From NCBI GenBank assembly GCA_934621295.1, contig CAKTVB010000001.1, positions 496,001 to 560,000 of the forward strand: a DNA stretch of 64,000 nucleotides, written 5' to 3'. Both the position numbers and the translations under genes were made by a program. Below are positions 1 through 8,133 of the stretch, piece by piece (position 1 is the first letter of the stretch; every line of letters starts with the position of its first letter). The notes beneath the pieces were generated by a model, which did not search any database, was not told the origin of the DNA, and saw only the letters and a list, made by a program, of their open reading frames with translations. Source of the DNA: an uncultured Collinsella sp. Its GTDB lineage: Bacteria > Actinomycetota > Coriobacteriia > Coriobacteriales > Coriobacteriaceae.

Positions 1-1
1 G

Positions 2-208
2 GTCGGTTACGAGAACACCGCGTCCGGTTACATCTCCATCCTCGTCGAGGGCGACGTCTCGGCTGTCGAAGCAGCCGTCCACGCGGGTGTCGAGGCCGTC
101 GAGGCCCTGGGCGCCGAGGTCTACAGCTCGGTTGTCATCCCGCGTCCGCATCCCGACCTGAAGAAGATCACCGACCGCTACCGTCTCGAGAACCTGCTTC
201 CCTACTAA
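2..208 (+). CDS. BMC-domain shell protein, C-terminal fragment
   Basis: Only the last 68 codons lie in the window; the start is upstream. The fragment has the second half of a BMC (PF00936) domain: a strand-helix segment around ILVEGDVSAVEAAV, then the VVIPRPHPDL strand typical of hexameric shell proteins, followed by a short polar tail. It would form part of the facets of the microcompartment that encloses choline lyase. The stop codon overlaps the Shine-Dalgarno sequence of the next gene, so the two are co-transcribed. Whether the full protein has one BMC domain or two cannot be told from here. Confidence 0.85.
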   Translation, partial: VGYENTASGYISILVEGDVSAVEAAVHAGVEAVEALGAEVYSSVVIPRPHPDLKKITDRYRLENLLPY

Positions 209-219
209 GGAGGTGTGCC

Positions 220-1719
220 ATGTCCCTTGTTGACACCGATCTTCGCTCCGTTCAGGAGGCGCGCATCCTGTTGGAGCACGCCGAGGAGTCGAGGGAAGTC
301 CTCGAGGGTCTGCCCGGCACGCTTGTCGACGGTTTTTTGGAGGTCCTGCGCGAGCGCTTGCTGCCCAATGCTGCTTCGTATGCCCAGCTTGCAGTGGCCG
401 AAAGCGACTACGGCAACGCTGAGGACGAGCAAGCGCTCATCGAGTGGGTGCTCACCGAGCTTCTGGACGATGTATACGCCCAGACGCCCATGCAGGAGCT
501 CTACTCGCGCAGCACTACGCATTCCGTCGAGGTGGGCATCTCCAAGGGTACGGTCGTCTCGCTTCTGCCCGACTGGCTGTGCATCCCCACGATGCTCTCG
601 CAGCTCGTGTGTGCCGTCGCGTCCAAGAGTCCGATCATCTTCTCGGCTCGCCAGCGCACGCACGCCACCTGCGAAGCCGTGATCGAGGGCGTGCGCAAGA
701 TCGCCGCCGAGTGCCACTATCCGCTCGACGCCCTCACGTACTTGGAGCTCTACGCCCCCGAGGGCGAGGAGTGGCTGGCGGCGCAGCCGGCCGTTCGCGT
801 GCTTATCGACTCCCGCGAGTGCGAGCACATCCACGTGGCCGACACTACGGGCAAGGATGTGTACTGCGCCTCCATTGGCAACAATCCAGTCTTTGTGGAG
901 CAAACCGCAGACCTGGCCCTGTGTGCCGAGGAGGTTGTGTACGGCAAGTCGTTTTGCTACGGCATGCTGCCCGGCGCCGAGCAGTCGGTTGTGGTCGAGC
1001 AGGCCGTGGACGAGGCCTTTAAGACCGAGCTCAAGCACCGTGGCTGTTACTTCCTCTCCGACGAGGAATGCCAGCGCCTCTACCACGTGTGCTTTCGTGA
1101 GGACGGCCGTACCTACCGCGAGCTCATCGGCAAATCGGCGTGCGACTTGGCTCGCCGCGCCGATATCGCGGTACCCGCTTCCACACGCGTGCTCGTAGCC
1201 GAGAAGCCCTATGTCTCCGAGCGCAGCTACTTCTCGCGCACCAAGTACGGCCCCGTGCTGTCCTACTACGTGGAGGAGAACTGGCGCGACGCCTGCGAGA
1301 AGTGTATCGAGCTGATTTTGAACAGCGGTTCGGGAAACGCGCTCTCGATCTTCTCGCGCGATGGCGAAGTCGTTCGCCAGTTTGTGCTCAAGAAGCCCGT
1401 GGGACGCATCCTCGTGAACGTGGGCACCGGCATGGGAGCCACCGGCTGCCATTCCACGCTGCCCAAGACCCTCACCGTTACCGGATGGGAAAGCGCGACC
1501 ACCTCGAATCTGGGCGTGACCTATCGCGACTTTATCCGCCGGCGCCAGGTTGGCTGCAGCCTCGAGCCTTCTGACCTCTCTCTTCTCGAGGAAGCAGGTC
1601 TCAACCGGGCGCCGGATCGGAAGATCGCCGCACATATGACCGAACAGCAGCCCGCGACCGGCGTTGCCCCGCAGGACAACGAATGGTTCGCCAGCCTGCT
1701 TAAAAACATGACCGATTAG
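220..1719 (+). CDS. Degenerate CoA-acylating aldehyde dehydrogenase homologue (probable pseudoenzyme)
   Basis: 499 residues, clearly homologous along its length to the active aldehyde dehydrogenase at 10587-12224: the GNNPVFVE, DEECQRLY, VGRILVN and TGMGATG segments align with the paralogue's GNSPAYIE, EEECKKVC, ASRILVN and GSQGGTG. The catalytic cysteine is missing. Where the paralogue has YGTICASEQ (Cys251), this protein has YGMLPGAEQ, with Pro251. The C-terminus ends in a short amphipathic stretch (EWFASLLKNMTD) after a Pro/Gln-rich linker, which resembles a BMC encapsulation peptide. It starts at ATG after a strong AAGGAGG site and precedes cutC by 16 nt. A structural or scaffolding role in the lumen is inference. 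The frame is intact, so it is not a decayed gene. Confidence 0.8.
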   Translation: MSLVDTDLRSVQEARILLEHAEESREVLEGLPGTLVDGFLEVLRERLLPNAASYAQLAVAESDYGNAEDEQALIEWVLTELLDDVYAQTPMQELYSRSTTHSVEVGISKGTVVSLLPDWLCIPTMLSQLVCAVASKSPIIFSARQRTHATCEAVIEGVRKIAAECHYPLDALTYLELYAPEGEEWLAAQPAVRVLIDSRECEHIHVADTTGKDVYCASIGNNPVFVEQTADLALCAEEVVYGKSFCYGMLPGAEQSVVVEQAVDEAFKTELKHRGCYFLSDEECQRLYHVCFREDGRTYRELIGKSACDLARRADIAVPASTRVLVAEKPYVSERSYFSRTKYGPVLSYYVEENWRDACEKCIELILNSGSGNALSIFSRDGEVVRQFVLKKPVGRILVNVGTGMGATGCHSTLPKTLTVTGWESATTSNLGVTYRDFIRRRQVGCSLEPSDLSLLEEAGLNRAPDRKIAAHMTEQQPATGVAPQDNEWFASLLKNMTD

Positions 1720-1735
1720 AAGAAAAGGAGTACCG

Positions 1736-4270
1736 ATGGATATTCAAGAGTTTGCCAAGCAACTGTCCGATGCCACCAAGGACATGAGCGAAGAGCAGCG
1801 CGCAAACGTCCGCGCGATGTTCAGCAAGGTCGCCGACCAGCTCGATCGTCCGCTGGAGAGCGCCGTCGCCCATACCGAGTGCACCGAGGTGCCCGATGGC
1901 CCCACCGAGCGCCACGTTCGCCTGAAGCAGAACTTCCTCAAGCAGGTCCCCTCCATCACCACCTACCGCGCCCGTGCCGTGACCGAGTTCACCCGTAAGA
2001 ACCCGGGTATGCCCAAGATCGAGCTGCGCGCCAAGTGCTTCCGCTATTGCTGCGAGACCGCTCCGCTGGTCATCCAGGACGACGAGCTTATTGTCGGTAA
2101 CCCCACGGGTGCCCCGCGCGCCGGCGCCTTCTCGCCCGATATCGCCTGGCGTTGGCTGCGCGACGAGCTCGACACCATCGGCACGCGCGCCCAGGACCCC
2201 TTCTACATCTCCGAAGAGGACAAGAAGTACATGCGCGAGGAGCTCTTCCCGTTCTGGGAGGGCAAGTCGCTCGACGAGGTCTGCGAGGACCAGTACCGCG
2301 AGTGCGGTGGCTGGGAGCTCTCCGGTGAGTCCTTCGTTTCCGACTGCTCCTATCACCAGGTGAACGGCGGCGGCGACTCCAACCCCGGCTACGACGTCAT
2401 TCTGATGAAGAAGGGCATGCAGGACATCCAGGACGAGGCTCGCGAGCACCTCAAGCACCTCGACTACGCAAACCCCGAGGACCTGGACAAGATCTACTTC
2501 TACAAGTCCGTCATCGACACTACCGAGGGCGTTATGATCTACGCCCGTCGCCTGTCCGACTTTGCCTGCCAGAAAGCCCAGGAATGCAGCGATCCCAAGC
2601 GTCGTGCCGAGCTTCTGCAGATCTGCGAGAACCTTAAGAACGTGCCCGCTCACAAGCCGCGCACCTTCTGGGAGGCCGTGCAGTCCGTGTGGGTTGTCGA
2701 GAGCCTGCTGCCGGTCGAGGAGAACCAGACCGGTATGTCCATCGGCCGCGTTGACCAGTACATGTATCCCTTCTACAAGGCCGACAAAGAGACTGGCCGC
2801 CTGACCGACTACCAGGCCTTCGATATCGCCGGCTGCATGCTCATCAAGATGAGCGAGATGATGTGGGCCACCTCCGAGGACGCTTCCAAGTTCTTCGCCG
2901 GCTACCAGCCGTTCGTCAACATGACGCTCGGCGGCGTGACCCGTTCCGGTGCCGACGCCACCAACGACCTCACCTACCTGCTGATGGACGCTGTGCGCCA
3001 CGTCAAGATCTACCAGCCTTCCCTGGCCTGCCGTATCCACAACAAGAGCCCCGAGAAGTACCTGCGCAAGATCGTGGACGTCGTTCGCTCCGGCATGGGC
3101 TTCCCTGCCTGCCACTTTGACGACACACACATCAAGATGATGCTCGCCAAGGGCGTCTCCGTCGAGGACGCGCGCGACTACTGCATGATGGGCTGCGTCG
3201 AGCCGCAGAAGTCTGGCCGCCTGTATCAGTGGACCTCCACCTCCTACACCCAGTGGCCGATCGCCATCGAGCTCACGCTCAACCACGGCGTGCCCCTGTG
3301 GTACGGCAAGCAGGTTACCCCCGATTTGGGCGACCTCGACCAGTACCACACCTTTGAGGAGTTCGAGGCTGCGGTCAAGAGCACCATCTACTACATCACC
3401 AAGTGGACGAGCGTCATGACCGTGATCTCGCAGCGCGTGCACCGCGACATGGCTCCTAAGCCCCTGATGTCCATCATGTTCGAGGGCTGCATGGAGTCCG
3501 GCAAGGACGTTTCTGCCGGCGGCGCCATGTACAACTTCGGACCGGGCGTTGTGTGGAGCGGCCTTGCCACCTATGCCGACTCCATGGCTGCCATCAAGAA
3601 GCTCGTCTTCGACGACCGCAAGTACACGCTGTGCGAGCTCAACGAGGGCCTCAAGGCCGACTTCGTGGGCTACGAGAGGATGCGTCAGGACTGCCTGGAC
3701 GCTCCCAAGTACGGCAATGACGACGACTATGCCGATCAGTTCGTGGCCGACATCGTCTACTTCACCGAGCACATCCACAGCCAGTTCAAGACCCTGTACT
3801 CGCGTCTGTCCCACGGCACGCTGTCCATCTCCAACAACACCCCGTTTGGCCAGATGACCGGCGCTTCCGCCAACGGCCGCAAAGCCTGGACGCCGCTGTC
3901 CGACGGCATCAGCCCCACCCAGGGCGCCGATCACAACGGCCCCACCGCCATCATCAAGTCGGTCTCCAAGATGAGCAACGACAGCATGAACATCGGCATG
4001 GTGCACAACTTCAAGCTCATGGCCGGCCTGCTGGATACCCCCGAGGGCGAAAACGGCCTGGTCACGCTCCTGCGCACGGCCTGCATGTACGGCAACGGCG
4101 AGATGCAGTTCAACTATCTGGACAACCAGACGCTGCTCGATGCCCAGGCTCACCCCGAGGAGCATCGCGACCTGGTGGTTCGCGTCGCCGGCTACAGCGC
4201 GTTCTTCGTCGAGCTGTGCAAGGACGTTCAGGACGAGATTATCAGCCGCACGATGCTGACCAAGCTCTAA
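1736..4270 (+). CDS. cutC: Choline trimethylamine-lyase (glycyl radical enzyme)
   Basis: 844 residues, the normal length for CutC. It cleaves choline to trimethylamine and acetaldehyde by glycyl-radical chemistry inside a microcompartment. The hallmark GCVEP motif gives the thiyl Cys487 and base Glu489; choline-site residues Asp214 (in GGGDSNPGYD) and Thr500 (in YQWTSTSY) are present; the radical Gly819 lies in RVAGYSAFF. All are offset by two from the Klebsiella numbering C489/E491/D216/T502/G821, which separates it from glycerol, propanediol and pyruvate-formate family members. The first ~40 residues are a helical extension of the kind used for encapsulation. The start follows AAAAGGAG. cutD lies immediately downstream. 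Confidence 0.97.
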   Translation: MDIQEFAKQLSDATKDMSEEQRANVRAMFSKVADQLDRPLESAVAHTECTEVPDGPTERHVRLKQNFLKQVPSITTYRARAVTEFTRKNPGMPKIELRAKCFRYCCETAPLVIQDDELIVGNPTGAPRAGAFSPDIAWRWLRDELDTIGTRAQDPFYISEEDKKYMREELFPFWEGKSLDEVCEDQYRECGGWELSGESFVSDCSYHQVNGGGDSNPGYDVILMKKGMQDIQDEAREHLKHLDYANPEDLDKIYFYKSVIDTTEGVMIYARRLSDFACQKAQECSDPKRRAELLQICENLKNVPAHKPRTFWEAVQSVWVVESLLPVEENQTGMSIGRVDQYMYPFYKADKETGRLTDYQAFDIAGCMLIKMSEMMWATSEDASKFFAGYQPFVNMTLGGVTRSGADATNDLTYLLMDAVRHVKIYQPSLACRIHNKSPEKYLRKIVDVVRSGMGFPACHFDDTHIKMMLAKGVSVEDARDYCMMGCVEPQKSGRLYQWTSTSYTQWPIAIELTLNHGVPLWYGKQVTPDLGDLDQYHTFEEFEAAVKSTIYYITKWTSVMTVISQRVHRDMAPKPLMSIMFEGCMESGKDVSAGGAMYNFGPGVVWSGLATYADSMAAIKKLVFDDRKYTLCELNEGLKADFVGYERMRQDCLDAPKYGNDDDYADQFVADIVYFTEHIHSQFKTLYSRLSHGTLSISNNTPFGQMTGASANGRKAWTPLSDGISPTQGADHNGPTAIIKSVSKMSNDSMNIGMVHNFKLMAGLLDTPEGENGLVTLLRTACMYGNGEMQFNYLDNQTLLDAQAHPEEHRDLVVRVAGYSAFFVELCKDVQDEIISRTMLTKL

Positions 4271-4325
4271 GCACGTAACCACTCAAGCCCAAATGGGCGC
4301 AACCCGTACAGAAAGGAGGACGCAT

Positions 4326-5273
4326 ATGAGCGAGCAGCTGGAAGAGAGCCTCGAGCGCCGTGCGCGCATCTTCAATACGCAGAAGTACAACATGTACGAC
4401 GGCCCGGGCATTCGCTCCATCGCGTTCTTCAAGGGATGCCCTCTGCGCTGCAAGTGGTGCTCCAATCCCGAGAGCCAGCGTCGTGGTTTTGAGGTCATGT
4501 TCAAGCAGACCGCTTGTGTGAACTGCGGGGCGTGCGTCGATGCGTGCCCCGCAGGGGTTCACCAATTCGTCAATGGCGAGCATGTGGTGGACCGCACCAA
4601 GCAGTGCCTGGGCTGCGGCGCCTGCGAGAAGGCTTGCCTGCAAAAGGCGCTCTCCATCATGGGCGAGGATTGCAAGATCTGCGACCTGGTCTCCTTTATG
4701 GACCAGGACGCGGATTTCTACCGCATGTCCGGCGGCGGCGTGACCCTGGGCGGCGGCGAGGTCTTGGCGCAGCCTGAGGCCGCCCGCGCCCTGCTCGCGG
4801 CCTGCAAGGACCGCGGCTACCACACGGCCATCGAGACGTGCGGCTACACCAAGACCGAGACGATTCTCGACATCGCGCGCTACGTTGACCTGTTCTTGTT
4901 CGACATCAAACAGATGGACCCGGTCAAGCACAAGCACTGGACCGGCGTGAACAACGAGCAGATCCTCGCCAACATCCGCGCTCTGCTGGAAAACGGCTTT
5001 AACGTGCGCGTACGCATGCCGCTGCTCCACGGGGTGAACGACGACAAGGCCGAGATCGACGCCATGATCGAGTTCTTCACGCCGTATCGCTATCAGAAGA
5101 ACTTCGACGGCGTTGACTTGCTGCCCTACCACAAGCTGGGTGTGGGCAAGTACGCGCAACTCGGCCGTGACTACGAGATCGAAGGCGACCCGTCGCTTTC
5201 GGAGGACGACCTGAATCGCATCGAGGGATGGATCTCCGAGGCCGATTTCAAGGTCAACCTCGTTCGGCACTAG
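4326..5273 (+). CDS. cutD: Choline lyase activase, radical SAM glycyl-radical-activating enzyme
   Basis: 315 residues. It uses SAM and a [4Fe-4S] cluster to install the glycyl radical on CutC. The radical SAM CxxxCxxC motif is in GCPLRCKWC near residue 37. A ferredoxin-like insert follows with two four-cysteine clusters, CVNCGACVDACP and CLGCGACEKAC, as in other GRE activases with two auxiliary clusters. GGGEVLAQP provides the SAM-binding GGE-like segment. The ATG was chosen because AGAAAGGAGG precedes it; the reading frame is open upstream of this point but has no better start. It lies 55 nt downstream of cutC, the invariant arrangement for this pair. Confidence 0.96.
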   Translation: MSEQLEESLERRARIFNTQKYNMYDGPGIRSIAFFKGCPLRCKWCSNPESQRRGFEVMFKQTACVNCGACVDACPAGVHQFVNGEHVVDRTKQCLGCGACEKACLQKALSIMGEDCKICDLVSFMDQDADFYRMSGGGVTLGGGEVLAQPEAARALLAACKDRGYHTAIETCGYTKTETILDIARYVDLFLFDIKQMDPVKHKHWTGVNNEQILANIRALLENGFNVRVRMPLLHGVNDDKAEIDAMIEFFTPYRYQKNFDGVDLLPYHKLGVGKYAQLGRDYEIEGDPSLSEDDLNRIEGWISEADFKVNLVRH

Positions 5274-5282
5274 GGGTGGGGC

Positions 5283-5621
5283 ATGGAGCATCTTCAACGC
5301 ATCATCCAAGAGTCGGTCGATGGTAAGGAAGTCGTGTTGGCGCATGTCATCGCGTCTCCCGCACCGGATATCTACGACCGCATCGGCGTGCCGCACGGCC
5401 AGTCGATCGGCATCCTCACGCTGTCGCCGGAGGAGACCTCCATTATCGCTGCCGATATCGCCGCGAAGGCGGCCCCAGTGAGCATCGGATTTCTCGATCG
5501 CTTTACCGGCGCCGTGGTGATCTTGGGCGACGTGCAAAGCGTCGAGACGTCGATGCAGGAGGTCGTTCGCGTTCTTCATGATGGCCTGGGATTTCGTGCC
5601 CACGAGGTCACGAGGTCGTGA
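5283..5621 (+). CDS. EutS/PduU-type circularly permuted BMC shell protein
   Basis: 112 residues matching the EutS/PduU family (called CutR in choline loci) from end to end: RIIQESVDGKEVVLAHVIA at the N-terminus, IGVPHGQSIGILTLSPEET in the middle and IGFLDRFTGAVVI in the permuted BMC core. The short N-terminal strand before the core forms the beta-barrel cap seen in this family. It is expected to form hexamers in the shell. ATG follows GGTGGGG. The stop codon overlaps the start of the next gene, suggesting translational coupling. Confidence 0.93.
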   Translation: MEHLQRIIQESVDGKEVVLAHVIASPAPDIYDRIGVPHGQSIGILTLSPEETSIIAADIAAKAAPVSIGFLDRFTGAVVILGDVQSVETSMQEVVRVLHDGLGFRAHEVTRS

Positions 5622-6070
5622 TGGGGGACCGCCTGATGATCATCGGCTTGCCCGGCTCGGGCAAGTCGACGGTTTCCGATCTGGTGGAAGGGGAGGCCTC
5701 CGACCACCGGCATCGGGAGGATTGTTTCTATCGCACGCGCAGCTTCGAGGTTCCGGGGAGCTATATCGAGAACCACTGGATGCACAGCATCGTGATCATG
5801 TTGTCGCAAAACCAGGCTTTCGGGGTGCTCCTTTTGATTGACGGAGCGAGCGGCGAGACGCTCTATTCGAGCGGTTTTGCCCGTGCGTTCAACGAACCCT
5901 GCCTGGGCGTACTTACCAAGTGCGACCAGCTTAGCGAAGGGGAACGCGAGCGAGGGCTGGCCAAGCTCGTGGATGCCGGTGCCGATGCGGCCCTGTGCCT
6001 TTCGGCAACAACCGGCGAGGGCGTGAACGAATTGTTGGACTGGGTGCGAAACGTTGCACCCAATGAGTGA
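5621..6070 (+). CDS. EutP/PduV-like small P-loop NTPase
   Basis: 149 residues of the EutP/PduV family found in ethanolamine, propanediol and choline BMC operons. The Walker A motif GLPGSGKST is near residues 8-16; a hydrophobic strand VLLLIDGAS gives Walker B; the guanine-specificity motif appears as TKCD. EutP has been described as an acetate kinase in Salmonella, while PduV has been linked to BMC positioning, so the function is open. ATG overlaps the upstream stop (TGATG-type junction); a GTG one codon earlier is an equally possible start. Confidence 0.87.
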   Translation: MGDRLMIIGLPGSGKSTVSDLVEGEASDHRHREDCFYRTRSFEVPGSYIENHWMHSIVIMLSQNQAFGVLLLIDGASGETLYSSGFARAFNEPCLGVLTKCDQLSEGERERGLAKLVDAGADAALCLSATTGEGVNELLDWVRNVAPNE

Positions 6071-6097
6071 CCGATAACTAGAAAGGAGGAGACACCT

Positions 6098-6724
6098 ATG
6101 TTCTACGTAACCGAAAACGAGCTGCGCAGCGCGTACAACCGAGAGCATTTTTCGAGCTATGCGCTGCCCGAAGACGCCAAGCTCACCCCGAGCGCGCGTC
6201 AGTTCCTCATCGATTTCCACATCGATTTTAACGAGGGCTACGGAGCTGCTTCCGGCACCGCGAGTGCCGCTGCGGCCGACCCGGCTCTTGCGGCGGCGCG
6301 TGCCGAGGATGCCTTGGCTTCGTTTTACGACGACGTTGCCGTCCTGGGCGCTCGCCTGCGGATGCTTGGCCGCAACGCTCTGGGAATCGAGAACGATATC
6401 GCCCACGTGTGCGACACGCTGGGAACCCTGTGGCAAAACCACACCGACCTGGGCGGTCTCCTTTCCGAATGCGAGGCCGCAGGCGAGGCGCCGGCGGCGC
6501 CCGTGCTCCCGCCGCTCTCCGCGGCGGTGCACCCGCTCTACTACGAGATGGCGCTGCTCGATGCCGAGCTCGCACGCACGCAGCGCTTTTGGGCGCAGGG
6601 TGCAAGCGAGATGACGGCCGAGGGCCACGCCGGCGTGGACGCGTGGGCACAAAGCGTCGTTCGCTGCCGCGCGTGCCTGGCTACGTGTTTGGAAAAGGTT
6701 GCAGGGGAGGTGCGCCATGGTTGA
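6098..6724 (+). CDS. EutT-N-terminal-like BMC-associated protein of unknown function
   Basis: 208 residues. The first ~45 residues (MFYVTENELRSAYN... and LTPSARQFLIDFHI) resemble the N-terminal segment of EutT cobalamin adenosyltransferase and of short hypothetical proteins found in eut operons. The rest is Ala-rich and helical and contains no metal-binding CxxC or HxxxH pattern of EutT, so adenosyltransferase activity is not supported. Cysteines occur near the C-terminus (CRACLATC). It starts after a strong AAAGGAGG and overlaps the start of the EutJ gene by 8 nt. Because the pathway here uses a B12-independent glycyl radical enzyme, it probably has a non-cobalamin role. Confidence 0.7.
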   Translation: MFYVTENELRSAYNREHFSSYALPEDAKLTPSARQFLIDFHIDFNEGYGAASGTASAAAADPALAAARAEDALASFYDDVAVLGARLRMLGRNALGIENDIAHVCDTLGTLWQNHTDLGGLLSECEAAGEAPAAPVLPPLSAAVHPLYYEMALLDAELARTQRFWAQGASEMTAEGHAGVDAWAQSVVRCRACLATCLEKVAGEVRHG

Positions 6725-7565
6725 TTTCGAGGCCGCTAACGCTCGTCTGCAAGATCTGCTCGACCGCGTGGACAACCCTCGCCCGGTGAGTGCCGACGAG
6801 CCCCTCTACTGCGGGCTCGACGTGGGTACCGCGTTTATCGTGCTCGCCGTGGTTGACGCCGCGGGCGAGGCCGTGGCCTGCGCGTATCGCTTTGCCGGTG
6901 TGGTCAAGGACGGCATGGTCGTCGACTACATGGGCGCGGTCGATATCGCGCGCGAGCTCAAAGAGGAACTCGAGCAGCAGCTCGGGCGCGAGCTTGAGCC
7001 CTGCGCCGTGGCCCTTCCTCCGGGAACCGAGGGCCTCGACGGCGGCGTGGTCAAAAACGTCGCCGAAGGAGCGGGCCTCGACGTGGTCGCCGTCTTTGAC
7101 GAACCCACGGCCGCGAATCTGCTCATCGGCGCGCGTGACGGCGCCGTGGTGGATATCGGTGGCGGTACTACCGGCATTTCCGTTATCCAGGACGGCCGCG
7201 TGGTGGAGTGCATCGACGAGTCTACGGGCGGCACTCACTTCTCGCTCGTACTGGCTGGCGCTCGCGGCATGAGCTTTGACGAGGCCGAGCTCTACAAGCG
7301 CGACCCCGCCCATCACCGCGAGATCTTCCCGGTCGTCAAGCCCACAATCGACAAGGTGGCAAGCATCATCGCGCGCGCCATCGACGGCTACGACGTGCCC
7401 GAGATCGTTTTGGTGGGCGGCACGGCCGAGCTTACGGGCATCGAGGCTCCGGTTGAGAAGGCGCTGGGCATCCCGGTGCACAAGCCCAACCATCCCATGT
7501 TCGTAACGCCCCTGGGCATCGCCTTGGGCTGCCAAGCTGCTGCCGCAGGTGACCTCGATGCTTGA
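6717..7565 (+). CDS. eutJ: EutJ-like Hsp70/actin-fold chaperone
   Basis: 282 residues, actin/Hsp70 ATPase fold: phosphate-1 LDVGTAFIV, an AVALPPGTEG segment, EPTAANLL, phosphate-2 VVDIGGGTTGIS and the adenosine motif VLVGGTAEL are in the expected order. The C-terminal substrate-binding domain of DnaK is absent, as in EutJ. It is expected to help assembly or reactivation of lumen enzymes. I chose the ATG after CAGGGGAGG; an in-frame TTG 18 nt earlier lies upstream of that site. It overlaps the previous gene by 8 nt and the next by 8 nt, so the block is tightly coupled. Confidence 0.88.
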   Translation: MVDFEAANARLQDLLDRVDNPRPVSADEPLYCGLDVGTAFIVLAVVDAAGEAVACAYRFAGVVKDGMVVDYMGAVDIARELKEELEQQLGRELEPCAVALPPGTEGLDGGVVKNVAEGAGLDVVAVFDEPTAANLLIGARDGAVVDIGGGTTGISVIQDGRVVECIDESTGGTHFSLVLAGARGMSFDEAELYKRDPAHHREIFPVVKPTIDKVASIIARAIDGYDVPEIVLVGGTAELTGIEAPVEKALGIPVHKPNHPMFVTPLGIALGCQAAAAGDLDA

Positions 7566-7863
7566 TATCAAGGTCATCAAGGCACCCGCCCCCGGCACGA
7601 TGGCAATCTTGCGCCAGCGCTCGGGCCGTCGTTGGAGCGAGGAGTACCTGCCCGCGGCCGTGGGCCTTGTGCAGGGAAAGCTCATCGACATGGTCGTTGC
7701 GAGCGACATCGCCGAGAAGACGGCGGGCGTCGAGGTCACGGATATTCGCGGGAGCTGCCCGCAAAACATGATTCTTCTGGCCATCGCCGGAGACACGGCG
7801 GAGGTCATGGAGTGTTTGGAGCGCATCAAGGAAGGAGGGGGCGGCGCCAATGCTCATCTGTAA
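7558..7863 (+). CDS. Small BMC-type shell or accessory protein
   Basis: About 101 residues. The C-terminal half (VTDIRGSCPQNMILLAIAGDTAEVMECLERI) has the strand-helix pattern of a BMC fold, preceded by a GLVQGKLIDMVVASDIAEK segment seen in small BMC proteins of other glycyl-radical loci. The canonical pore loop and the VIPRPH strand are not recognisable, so it may be a divergent BMC-H or an accessory protein. ATG follows CAGGTGA inside the EutJ coding end; a GTG three codons earlier is an alternative start. Confidence 0.7.
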   Translation: MLDIKVIKAPAPGTMAILRQRSGRRWSEEYLPAAVGLVQGKLIDMVVASDIAEKTAGVEVTDIRGSCPQNMILLAIAGDTAEVMECLERIKEGGGGANAHL

Positions 7864-8119
7864 GCTCATCGATTCCATCTGGGCGACCCGTAAGTACGAG
7901 GAGCTCGACGGCATGAAGTTGATGCGCGTCGAGGTCATCGACGGCCCGGAATCCGGACGTCGCCTGGTGTGCGTCGACACCATCAGCGCAGGCACCGGCG
8001 ACCGTGTGCTTGTGGCAACGGGCTCGGCCGCCTACCACTTCATGCGCGAGACCTTTGGTAAGAATGCGCCCGTAGATGCGGCCATCGTAGGAATTATCGA
8101 CGAAGACGTGAGTCTGTAG
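7850..8119 (+). CDS. eutN: EutN/CcmL-type pentameric vertex protein
   Basis: 89 residues, a full-length EutN/CcmL (BMC-P) protein. Features are the N-terminal strand MLICKLIDSIWATRK, a central LMRVEVIDG, the DTISAGTGDRVLVATGS loop and the C-terminal AIVGIIDE. Pentamers of this family close the twelve vertices of the polyhedral shell. Its ATG overlaps the end of the upstream small BMC gene and is preceded by GGAGGGGGCGG. Confidence 0.95.
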   Translation: MLICKLIDSIWATRKYEELDGMKLMRVEVIDGPESGRRLVCVDTISAGTGDRVLVATGSAAYHFMRETFGKNAPVDAAIVGIIDEDVSL

Positions 8120-8133
8120 GAAAGGAGGAAGAG

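Noticed and set aside
220..1719. Reading this gene as a decayed pseudogene
   Set aside because: The full frame, ribosome binding site, conserved fold residues and C-terminal helix remain. Only the catalytic Cys is changed, so a maintained pseudoenzyme fits better.
1700..4282. A 860-codon open frame on the - strand opposite cutC
   Set aside because: Same artefact: antisense of a high-GC gene, His/Gly/Val/Leu-rich and without domains.
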